From the NCBI GenBank assembly GCA_016806645.1, contig JACSYO010002159.1:4731501-4795500 (forward strand): a stretch of 64,000 nt of DNA, in the 5' to 3' direction. This document shows positions 46,296 through 59,157 of the stretch, piece after piece; within the stretch, counting starts at the first letter, position 1, and the number at the start of each line of letters is the position of its first letter. The notes below the pieces were generated by a model. The model made no database searches. It was not told the DNA's origin and saw only the letters and a list, made by a program, of their open reading frames with translations. A program made the position numbers and the translations under genes. The stretch is from Ophiodon elongatus (lineage: Eukaryota > Chordata > Actinopteri > Perciformes > Hexagrammidae).

Positions 46296-48863
46296 ACGCA
46301 CACGCACGGTGATTTGTTTTGACAGTACAAGACAGCACGTCCTGTGGGATGCTCTTATCTTTGCAGACCCTGGCTATATTGTTCCGTATTCTTACATCCG
46401 ACTCTCACAGCAAATGAAATGCACACACTCACACACGGCATGTAGCCTAGATAAACATTACATAAAAAATGTTTTTAAACACACACACACACATTTGCAT
46501 GGGAGGTTCTTGTGCCTTGTTGTTTCAGATGAAAGAGTCAGCAGAAGCTTTAAAATGCTGATTCATGTAAAAAAAAAATAAAAAAAAGAGAGAACACACC
46601 TGGTAGGTAAATTCATCCGAGACTAGAATCAGAGGTCAAAATGAGTCATATTGCAGGAGCTATGCAAGCTCTGGAAAAATAAACACTGACAATGTTTAAA
46701 TGCACTGGATGCAGGTAATCAGCTAATATGACTGTTTGAGGCACATTTAAATTAATTCAAACAGGAAGATGTGCACACCAAGTTAGGAGTCGCACAGCAA
46801 TAAAAAGGGGAGCTGCGTGCAGATCAATCTGTTTATATTCATTGAGATATTTCTTTGATCCAGCACTCATCTCATTGGACACTGGCTGTGCGTGTCTTTT
46901 TATCATGTCACATTTAAATGAAACGCTTTAGTTAGAATACAGGATCACAACTAATCTGCACCTGATTGAAAATTGGATCAAGCTGAAAAACAGACCCTTT
47001 TAAAATGAATGGGGAAAAAACAGTCCACTTACATCAAAGATCAAACAAGTCATATTTGATGACTACTTTTTAAACCCTTTTATGCAAAAAAAATAATGAA
47101 TTAATGAATTTCTGCATTATATGTTTTTCACCTTGAAAAAATAGTAATGAACTAATTCTTCTTTTTCAGTCTAAAGTAATAGAGCAGCTGAAATGCTGCT
47201 GGATGCCTCTGGAGGTGCTTGACTAAGTTGGTGGTGTTATATTTCGCAGTGCTACAGCCAAAAACATTGGCTTTGCAGGTATTGCAATCAGCCGTAGACT
47301 ATTTGCCCCATTGTCACAGTTACCCCAAAACAATGATTTGAGTCAGTAACAGCCCGATATCCGATATCGGTATCTGATCGATGCATTCCTAGAATTGTTT
47401 TTGACATATGACACATATTGGTCCAGTTTAAGAGCACAATTTCCTTCAATAATTAAAATGAGAGAAGTGCTGATTAAACTTATGGTGTGAGATGTCAAGA
47501 TGCAGTTTTTAAAATGGCATTTAGGTCGAGATCTTAACAGCTTTTTAAAATAATTTCGCACATACTTGATGCTACGCGAAGCAAAGACTCATCTATATGA
47601 GTCTGTACTGCTCATTATTCACATGTATTAGTAATAACGATCCTCGAGAAATGAATCTCACTCGTTTTCATTTTCTCATTGAAAAAGAAAAGTATCAAGA
47701 CATTCTTCATCTTTTTTTGCAATAATCAGACTAATATATTTTTGTCTCCTTTCTTCTGGTGTTTTATTTTTGTCTCGGTGCTTGTTTTTTATTCCTCCAT
47801 TGTATTTTCATTCGCCCTGTTTTATAAATTGATCAAGAATAGACAGAGACAAAGAGGGCACTGATTTTCAAAGCACTTTCTCCACACAAAAAAAACCCAT
47901 CATGGCAGTGATTTATCAGGAAACAGATCAAAGGTGGTGCTAATGTCAAGATTGTCTTTGTACTCAGACACGCAGCTGCACACATGCACAAACAAACAAA
48001 CCTCATTCAGCAACCCCTGCAAATGCAATACAGGAGCATTTGTTAAATGTAAAAGTATGACGTTGCAAATTTGAACATCCTGTTGGCGCCTCACGCAACT
48101 ACTCCTTAGCCTTCACAAATCTTCCTTGTCCTCGATCTCCCATCGCATATTTCATCGGGTACAAACGTCATAGAAAAGAGCCAGGTTTGTGTCTGAATAC
48201 TCATGGCATTTTGTCAACAACAACAAAATCAGCTGAAGCCAAGACAAGTGCTGGTTTAGATCTCCAGCTCCACACACACTGTTCGCTTAGAACCATAAAA
48301 AAGCACTGACTCATCCTAACCAGAATTCTGACTCTATGACCCAAAGAGTCTGGGAGCTTTTGGGTGTTTACAGCAATGGGATCACTAATGTGGAGGCAGG
48401 TGTTGTGATTCATGGTCTTATTCATCCTGGTATTCTTAAGAAAAAGAAAATATCAGCATCCAAGTAAGTCTACATCCACAGCTTGGCCCCGGCCCAATCA
48501 AATGACATCAACATTTACGTGCCCGGTCTTCTAGTAGGCTAAATACTATATTCCTCAAAAAGTGAGTGCATAACCTTGTTGATATGTCTCATAACCAATA
48601 AAATCGTGTGCTGATTTCTGAGCTTAGTTCAACTCCGTTCCAAGCTTCAAAAGCATCACCTTTTATCAAGCCTTCTTCACAGCGTCACTGCAGCCGGGGG
48701 ACTCGCTGGGGTGTCAACTTCACCGAATTTAGTGGCACTTCTACCGGTGACTGTATAGTTGTGACATCACAACCGTACGGAATTCCTGAGTGCTTGTTTA
48801 AAAGCACAGTTTCTGAATATAGGCAGTGTGTATCTCTGCGTTGATTGAGTGTGTACTTGCACA

Positions 48864-48916
<53 letters not shown>

Positions 48917-51900
48917 CACCTAGACCTGCTTTATTATAAAATATTACAGGGAAATCTTACTTTCTACAATATGGGACCTTTAAGGATTAAGGGAACTGTG
49001 GTGTAATGGAGGCATGATGAACTGGTTAGAGGATAGCTTTTGACAGTGCAACCTGTGTACACTCCCCTGTGTGCTGATCACTGTGCTCACACTAAGCGGG
49101 GAGACAGAGAGAGCTGGGACTTGACCTTTTCAGTAGGTCTTTGGATGCCTCTTGCACAGCCCATGTCCCTGGGTGAAGAAAGGAGAAGAAGTCAAACTGA
49201 AAAACCACTACAGGCTACTCTCATACACACACATAGTGCAACACAGGGGAGTGCTCTTTTGTGGCCTCTTTACCTTGGCCTGTCGCCTTCTCTCGCTGCC
49301 CTTTCTATTGAAAATGTCAGCCCATCCTTCTCTTTCTCTCCCCCTTTGTTCTGCTTCTCTGCACAGGTGACTCAAGATTCATATGGCAAAAATAAAGTAA
49401 AACAATGTCCGTCCTACCCAACTCCACAAACTGCAACACCGATCTTGAAGTGTTTAGTTGATGCTGTCTGGAGCTTGGAGCCAGTGTCTAACTTAAACTT
49501 CAGCAGTAGCGGGTCTGATGAATGTGGTGATAAACATAAAAAGGGAACAGACTGACTCACTGAAACCAGCATGAATAAACTTTTTTCAACCAGTGGGCTG
49601 TGGATGGGAGAGATAAGAACAACAGATTATAAGGCCCCCACACAGAACCAGAACACCGATACTTCAGCCAACCCTGAACCCAAACACAATCCTATGACTG
49701 AACTTCCTGTCAGTAATTCACGTACATTGCAAGCCCCATTCATCTAGCATCTAAAAAGGCAAAAACTCAAATATTATCAATGGTTAACAGCCACAAACAC
49801 ATACTAATGTATATTAGTGAGGCAACAGTGACAATGTGCTCAATATGATTGATTTATCCAAAAGCAAAGAAAAAGTATTTATTGTGTCTAGTAAATTTGT
49901 ACATAGGATAAAAGAAAGCAATAATGTTCATTAAAAGAAACCTGATTCACTATGAATTTATCTTGAAATATGGAGGATTACACTAAAATGACCACTACAT
50001 TTCCTCTGATCCATAAAAATCCTAGAGAACACATGCCATTGAAAACAACACAAGGGGAAACAAAAAGAAAAGACAGAGTAAAGTCTGTCTCTCTTGCTCG
50101 AATAGAGAAGTGGAAAAAGGAGAAAGAGTAAGACTCAGGAAAGAGAAAGCACTTTTTGAGCAATTGTTGTTGCTTTTCCATTTTTGAGCTGCAAACCCTT
50201 TTTAAATTAAGTAACTGTCTGAATCCATAAGAGGGAGCAATTTAAAAAAGCTGGGAATATGTTAGAGCAGAAACTCTGCAATGTGAGGCAACAAATAATA
50301 GAAATGAGAACGCAGCAGAGAGGGAGAGATAATGATAGTGAATTTAGTAGAGACACTGACAGAGAGTAGATGACAGCTAGAGACGAGATGTATTGTAGTG
50401 GTCCTCGACGCCTGACTGTGAGGAAGGGAATCCTGCAGCTACTGTGAGCATTGTAGTGTGTTATTATAGCATCTGCATGTATGTATGTATGTATGTATGG
50501 TATGGTATTGTATTGTATGTATGTATGTATGTATTGTATTGTATGTATTGTATTGTATTGTATGTATGTATTGTATTGTATGTATTGTATGTATGTATGT
50601 ATGTATTGTATTGTATGTATGTATGTATTTATTGTATGTATGTATGTATGTATGTATGTATGTATGTATGTATGTATTGTATGTATGTATTGTATTGTAT
50701 GTAAGTATGTATTGTATTGTATGTATTGTATGTATGTATGTATTGTATGTTTGTATGTATGTATGTATATATGTATGTATGTATTGTATTGTATGTATGT
50801 ATGTATGTATGTATGTATTGTATGTATGTATTGTATTGTATTGTATGTATGTATGTATGTATGTATGTATGTATGTATGTATGGTATTGTATGTATTGTA
50901 TTGTATTGTATATATGTATGTATGTATTGTATTGTATGTATGTATTGTATTGTATTGTATGTATGTATGTATGTATGTATGTATGTATTGTATGTATGTA
51001 TGGTATTGTATGTATTGTATTGCATTGTATATATGTATGTATGTATTGTATTGTATGTATGCATGTATTGTATGTTTGTATTGTATGTTTGTATTGTATG
51101 TATGTATGTATTGTATTGTATGTATGGTATTGTATGTATGTATTGTATGTATGTATATATTGTATGTATGTATTGTATGTATGTATGTATGTATGTATTG
51201 TATGTATGTATGTATGTATGTATTGTATGTATGTATGTATGTATGTATTGTATTGTATTGTTATGTATGTATGTATGTATGTATGTATTGTATGTATTGT
51301 ATGTATGTATGTATGTATGTATGTATGTATTGTATGTATGTATGTATGTATTGTATTGTATTGTTATGTATGTATGTATGTATTGTATGTATTGTATGTA
51401 TGTATGTATGTATGTATGTATGTATGTATGTATGGTATGTATGTATGTATGTATGTATGTATGTATTGTATTGTATGTATGTATGTATGTATGTATTGTA
51501 TTGTATTGTTATGTATGTATGTATGTATGTATTGTATTGTATTGTTATGTATGTATGTATGTATGTTTGTATTGTATGTATGTATGTTTGTATTGTATGC
51601 ATGTATGTATGGATTGTATTGTATTGTTATGTATGTATGTATGTATGTATGTATTGTATGTATGTTTGTATTGTATGTATGTATGTATGTATGTTTGTAT
51701 TGTATGTATGTATGTATGTATGTTTGTATTGTATGTATGTATGTATGTATGTATTGTATTGTTATGTATGTATGTATGTATTGTATTGTTATGTATGTAT
51801 GTATGTATTGTATTGTTATGTATGTATGATCTGTGAACCAACGTACCTGTGTTTGGTTGTCATGTGTTCAGATTAATGCACTAAACCCAGGGAATTGCTT

Positions 51901-54900
51901 CATTTGGCCAAAACAAGTCAAAAATCCCCCAATTAGAGCTCTGTGTACACAAAGCTGAAACACTATCCGAGCATTCACACTGCAGTGCAAACAGCATGTA
52001 TGGGAGGAGCCCATATGAATGATTCACTTTTGTGCTGTTCACTCAAACAGAATACTTCACAAATTGTGACATAGTAGCTACTCCTTCTATTTATATTAAC
52101 AACCTTGGGTAACGTCATCTTGAGAAATCTTATCAAAATATAATAATAGGAGAGCTGCAGTGATTAGTCAATTGATTTATCAGTCATTTAAGATAAAATG
52201 AATGAGCAATTATTTTGGTTACCGGATAAATGTTTGAGTCATTTTTCAAGCCAAAATGCTAAACATTTGCTGGTTCCAAATTTAAAATCACTTCTGTGAT
52301 AATTGTTTGATACTTTACTTTGTCATGCATGATAATAAACTGAATATATTGAGGTTTCGACTGTTGTATGTATAAAGCAAGACATTTGAAGACCTCATCT
52401 TGGGCTGTGAGAAATTATAATGTTTCACTATTTACTGACTTCATACAAAACAATAATCAAGAAAGATCGACAGATTCATTCATATTGAAAATAATTGTTA
52501 GTCGCAGCCCAAAATAATGGTTAAAGTCCTTACACCCAGGCCTTACAGCACATGTTTAAATACAATATCTAGATGTATACAAGATGCATTGCCCTCTTTA
52601 ATCCTGATCATAAGACATTCTCTGCAGCACTGACATGACATGAACGGAAATGAAGCAGCAGACCACACTAATCATCTTGCATCTTGTAGCATACCAAAAC
52701 AAATTACTTGGCATAATCTGCAAATACTAATTATATCAGGGTTGTTTAGAAATGTATTTTAACTGGTTTGTGAGCCGTGTGAGTATGCTAGCTGTCTGTG
52801 GGTTCTATTTATGTGCCAGGGCAAAAGACTGGTGCAAACATGACATGACAGGACTTTTAACTGCACCATCTGCCTTTGGCTGCAGATCGGTGGTGCTGTT
52901 TATTCACATCTTGCCATGATACATAAAATAATATTATTTTCCTATTTGGGCAAGCCATCTCTACGTTCATTAAGCCATTTTTTTACACCACTGGTAAATG
53001 GCAGAGATGTTTAAAAAAGTATGAGAAGTAAAGTGACTAGCTGAAAGGATTATGATTTACCTTTTCTAAGTCAAATTCACATACCATTTATATTAACCCA
53101 CCTTTTTACTCATAGTGATGCTTTGCCTACATGAGCGAAAATAGCAGGTATGCTTAGAAACGCCCAAACAATACATGAGCCTAGCACTGTGTGCAGGTCC
53201 CTCTCAAAGAAATCCTTATCTTGTCTGGTTCACTCACAGAATCAGCCCCCAGCTCGACGAGATACCACAGAAAAGCGCAGCACAAAAAGAGAAGAAACAC
53301 AAAAATCTAAAAAATATTCCTCAAATGCCTCAACAATCTGTAAAACAAATGGGAGGATTTTAATTCAGCTAAAGCTGCCTCAGAATCAGTTGAGGCAGTA
53401 ATACATTAGTGCTTTAGAGTACTCTCTGAAAGAACACGAAAGACACGTCATGACTTAAGACGTAGGGGAGTCTACATCATCATTTTCAAAGGTCTCCGTT
53501 TCCGCGCCTGTCCACACTACGAGGTAACCCCGGTGTTTCCGAACTTAAGGTGGTATCGGTAACGTTTTCAAACTTCTTCGTTTTAGGTGCTATTACAGAG
53601 TAGTGGGCGTAACCGTAGCAAAATATATGCGTTTCAAAGCAGAAACGTAGTGTGGATGCAGCCTTAAGACGTAACTTACTCACCCACCCATACACAGGCG
53701 TACATACACACACAGCACGGCACTGTGGCTGGACTGATCCATCTCCTCTCTGTCAGTTCTACTTATCATCAGGGTGTTTGGTGCTGACACTGACAGCCTC
53801 CAGAGACCACCCAATCAATAAAGAACTGGATATAGCATACAACTCTGATGTATTAATTGTTTCTGGCAAATTGGAACCAATTCATACCTCACTCTTCCCA
53901 TGCAGAAACATCAAAGGCTTGCGGGTGTCGTGCAACATGTGGTGGAATGGCATTCATTATAGACAGAAGGATTTTTCTGTCGTTTTCTTTTTTTGCTTGG
54001 TACACACAAAATTTAATAGTGGGCAAAAACACTACGCTCCCTACAAGACTGAGACTAGAGCAAATAATTGACACGTTCAACTATACCAAACACTACATGG
54101 TCTTCACAAACATATTCCTGGGGAGAACAATCTGAAAACTGTGTTAGCATCCAATGGAAACATCAAAAACTAACTAGAAATTGAATCAAAATGTGGCCGC
54201 TTTGCACTCCACCTATTTAAAATGAAACACAAAGCTCTCATTTGATAACATAATAGCACAGAGATGATTAATGTACTTATTTCTATCATATAAATCATGA
54301 AACTTACTGTAGCACTGTAAATTACAGTGTTATAACTTAGAGGGTAAGGATGGTGATACTTTATCTTTTTATTACTACCAACAATTCAATGAAAAGACGC
54401 CAAACAATTAATTGTACTTGCATGTATCATCTACATAGCCAACATGCCAGTGGTAGGTATCTTATCGCAATAGACTTTTATTGTCCAAAAACTATTAAAA
54501 AAAACATAAATGAGCATCACATCACAGCATTTGGGTAATATAGCCAACTGCCTGCCTGACATGGAGCTACTCTCCAGTGATCAAAAATGGAGTGGCTGAG
54601 CCCTTTTTCAAATTAATGACTTTGGCCATCACCATTTGAATAATGGAATATGTCACTGCAAAAATGTAATTTAATTATTGTCTGTGGTTACACAGACGAT
54701 ACATGTTTCTGGGACAACTTCATCACTGGTTTTGGTCTCTTCTCAGGATTTGATGGTAAATAGAAAAGATAACATAATAGCAGCCTTATCGTTTTAACTT
54801 CATTTGAGTTTACCAAGCACTTACTAAAACTGCAATAATTCTCTAAAATATGTAGTGAAAAGAAGGATTTGAGCAACTGTGTCATCTGTTATTTATGAGA

Positions 54901-57900
54901 TCTTTACCTTCTCCTTGGTGCCAGACTGTGTGGTATCAGGCCTGGTGCGGATGGTAAATGGGGATGCAAGTCTCAGCAGGATGCGCTGGAACGAAGGCTC
55001 CATCTTAGGTGAGACAATCTCAAAACAGTCCCTGAACAAGATGGTCCGGTGAGGCTCAATGCGAGACTGTTTCCTCAATCCTTCTCCCAGCTGCAGGAGC
55101 TCCATGTGAGGCCCCAGGACAAGGTGAAATGGAAAAGCACGGCAAAACGTGGCCAGGCTTATGCACAGATCACTTGGGTTGGTGGAGAGAGAAAGAAGGG
55201 GGCGTTTAGTGCTAACTGAGGCAGTATTTGGGAGGGAGGCGAGGGAAGGAGGGCATGTCTCCTGGATTTGGAAGGACAAGCAAACTGTGGGAACACAGGT
55301 TGGGAAAGGAGAGGGAGGGGACGGGGACGGGGACGAGGAGGGCGTGGCAGTCGGGGACGCAGTCGGGGTGGGGGTTGTGGAGTCTCCGTCTGCGTGTTCT
55401 GTATCTTCATTGGGCAATAAGGGAGTTAGAGGTGGCACTTCTTCCACCTCAACTTCTGAATGATAGATCCGCCTGGCAACAGCTCTGATAAACCCTGGCA
55501 TCACCAAGCCAACAACAGAGGCAGGGTTGAAACAATGAAGAAGCAACACTTTCCCTCTTCCGTCTCTTTCTCCTTGCTCTCCAACTTTATCCAATTTTCT
55601 TCTCCCTTTCTCCTCTTCATAGAGATCTTTGCACTGGAAGGAAGGGCTCTCAGATGAGGCACGGCGCCCCGTGGAGGTGCGAATGTGTTCCAAAATGGCG
55701 TCAAAGCCATTGAAGAAGTCCTGGAGGTTGCCGCCTACTGCCCGAAGCACTCGTTCATTTTCTTCAAAGCAGAGGCCAAAGAACTCTTCTCCGAAATGCT
55801 CTCGCAGCTCACAGAATGGTACTCCTGTGAGAGAGAGATGATTGATGTCAGCAATGCAGAATAGCACTCTTTTGAGGATACACACAAATTATTAACATCA
55901 TGGACTGATACACAACAATACACCTAACTTGCCCACATGCACACATTCGAATACCTACACTAACTAAAAAATCTACTTGTGAAAATAAGCAATATGATTG
56001 AGAAGACATGTCATTCAGCATCAAACAGACTTGCATCTTGGATCACTGTCTTTCCGTATTATTTCTCAATCATTCCCAAAGCGCGTGTAATCATTTCCCG
56101 TTAAAGCTGCCTTTTACATGAAATCCAGCATTACATTTGCTCCATGAAATGTCTTGACCAAGATTTTAATTCAGCAAAAATAATTTAAAGCATATCATAC
56201 AAAAAATAACACTGTTCAAAGTAATCAAACATCAAAGCCCTGTAAAAATAATGAATATTGATAAGATAAAAAATAATCATGTCACATGCCTACTGACTGA
56301 ATAATAACTCAGGAAAAAATAGGATTAAGGGATTATTGCAAAATTAAAACTGATATGTATTTATTATAAATAAAACCTGACAACACAAAATAGAACAAAA
56401 AAAGAAAAATATCTAAAAAATGTGAAAGAAAATGAACAAAATTTGAAAAACATTAATAATGGCTTAAAAGTGTATAATTATACAGACTTGCAGAGAAAAC
56501 TGACAACAATTTAATGCAAGAAGTGCATTGAAAGATGCTGTTAAAAACATGTCAAATTAGCATTGAAAGTACGACAGCATAATAGAGCCATTGTAGGTTA
56601 AAACAAAAATAATAATAATAATAATTACAGAGCCAGGAGAGGGGGGTATTATTCCAAGAAAAAATAATCAGAATTTCTATCAGAAGATTAAAGTCATACA
56701 TTTACAAGAAAATAACTTGGATATTCTTTGAAAATAAATTTGCTAATTCTAAGAGGAAAATAAATATATATATATCTTCTGAGATATAAAGTCATAATAT
56801 AACTTTTCCCCGGTTCCATAATTATTATTATTTTTATCAACAATTGTCGTGATACTCCGGCGCATTAATAGACAGATAATATATGTTCAGATGCACATTT
56901 ACTTCACAAACTTAAATTGGCATAGCAATGAAACATGGAATCTGACATGCACATAGCCCACTGAAGAACGCCAAACCCAGGCCAAACCTGTGCCTAAAAA
57001 AAAGACACTTAACCAGCACAAGATACATGGTGTGCAATGTGCCTGTTCAAAACTGAACTCATGACAGCTTGTAGATGATATTGACAGCAAGCTTGGTGTG
57101 GGTGTGGCATCAGCAGTGACATGAGCATTTTACCAAACTACTGGGGTGAAGAGGGTGCTAATCCTTAAAGTGAAGCTTCAGGGTTTTCTTTGCAGGATGG
57201 CTGGACTCAGCCTTCAGGACAAATGAAGGACCTTGGATATAGAGTGGAACTATTGCTCATTCTAATTGAAATGAGTCAATTGAGGTGGTTTGGGCACAGA
57301 GGCCTTTATTGGCAGTGAGGCTTCCTGGACGCCTCCCTGTAGATGCATACCAAGCACATCTAACTGGGACGAGATCTCAGGGCAGATCATGCTGCAGGGA
57401 TTTAATATCCCTTCTGGCCAAGGAACACCTCGGGAAGAGCAGAAAGACGTGGCAAGTGGAGAAGGATGTCCGGTCTACCGCTTGCTGCCACCATGACTCA
57501 CATCCAGGTAAGCAACATATTAGTGTCTACAATGTGTCTAGACTCTGTGGGATGGCTTTGTTTGATTGTTTGATTGTGTAATTGTCCACACACACATGTA
57601 AACAAACAATACTAATCCTGTAGAACATGAATCGGGGAAAAAGAGAAGCAATGTGAATGTGTGTGTTTTGACATGTAATGAAAATAACAAAGTACAGTAC
57701 AATCAATCCAGGGCAACACCATAAAAAAAAATCTCAGACAGTTACAAAGGAATAAAAACTATAATAAATACAAACACACACTCATTACCACACCAATGTG
57801 TATGCAGAGGAGACCACATACAGACACACACATTTAATGTCAAGGACATAATAACACACACAGACACACACATCTTACTTTACTCACCCAGTATGGTTGC

Positions 57901-59080
57901 CATGTACTGTAGGATTTGTAGGACATCTTCTTCTGAACCAGAATTCTCTAGAAATGGGCACTTTTCCTCTCTCCTCTCTTTTTGCCTCTCCTCATCGCCA
58001 ACTTCCTGACACCTGTCAAAGACATAAACCAAACACACTCAGCGTCATGGTTAGCCATCAGCAAATAAGAAGAGCTAATAAGGTGCTAATAAGCTAATAG
58101 TACAATTAACCCACATCTCATCCCTTCAAGACAAACCGTGGACGGGGCTTTTGTGTGTGTTTTTTTGTGCCAAAAGCCATCAGACTGTGTGATGTTCACT
58201 ACAAAAAGTGCTGATACCAGTTCTTTGTGAATATTTCTTCATGAGAAAGTCGATCCATTTAAAAAAAAAAAAAATTGTGTGTTGTTCTGAATGAGTTTTT
58301 TCTGGAGTTGCTCCTGAGATATTCAAAAGCCATTCTCCAGTTAAATGAGCTATACATAAAAAAAGAAACATTTGTTGGGGTGATGGCAAAAATCTATCTG
58401 AATAGATAGATACAATTAAAGTTAAGTGAGAACATACTGAATTCACATTTTTGTGTAGGTTTGTATTTTTGGTCACTGTCCAGATCGAGTGAAACAGCTG
58501 GACAACAGAAAGGCAGGGGAATGTTCTCAAGGTCACCTCCACAGTGTCAATAAAGGAGGAGCAAGTGATGCTCTTTCACTTCCCACACAGATTTGTTTCA
58601 GTCTGGGAATTAGACCAGAAACCCTCTGGTCACAGGCTTCATTTCTAACCTTTGCACCACTACTAGTACCGTCCAGCAGAATGAATACCATTGGTTTCAG
58701 TTTGCTTTTTTGGATTAAAAATAATTGAGATACTAAATATATAAATAATTATTGAGAGACTACCATGTGTCATTATATGATTTGCCTAAAGTAAACCAGG
58801 GGTCAGTTGCATTGTACATGAATCAAGCAGGGAACAAATGAGTCAGGCCAAGGGGTGAAGGAGAGTTGACAGGACAGAAAAAGAAAATAGCCAAGGAAAT
58901 TGAAAAATCTAGAGAGAGCCCAATGCGTTTTCTATATTTGTATTCAGTATGTGCTTCATGGACAATGTTAGTACGTGTTGTGCCTGGCTGAATCTTCTCT
59001 ACTGCGTTCTACTGTTTTGACAGCGAGGGACGGTGAGAGAGAGACAAGAGGTGAAAGAGTGTGTCAATATATGAATGAGT

Positions 59081-59157
<77 letters not shown>

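Larger units (their letters stand above)
42344..54907 (-). other. gucy1a2 intron (12.6 kb)
   Basis: The largest intron seen. It contains a second copy of the 42-bp repeat, CA and AT arrays, the GTAT array at 50.5-51.8 kb and MITE-like elements at 52.2 and 53.5 kb. Open frames of 125 to 171 codons here start at non-ATG codons or lack any recognised motif. No exon is supported. Confidence 0.7.

Noticed and set aside
49040..49555. 171-codon plus-strand open frame in the large gucy1a2 intron
   Set aside because: It begins at TTG, has no recognised motif, and lies antisense inside an intron with ordinary intron composition.
50481..51876. Open frames of up to 463 codons (Cys-Met-Tyr-Val repeats and His-Thr-Tyr repeats on the other strand)
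   Set aside because: They are translations of the GTAT/GTATT tandem array, open in several frames on both strands only because the unit lacks stops.
53652..54071. 139-codon plus-strand open frame
   Set aside because: Starts inside a MITE candidate end and has no recognisable domain or splice context.
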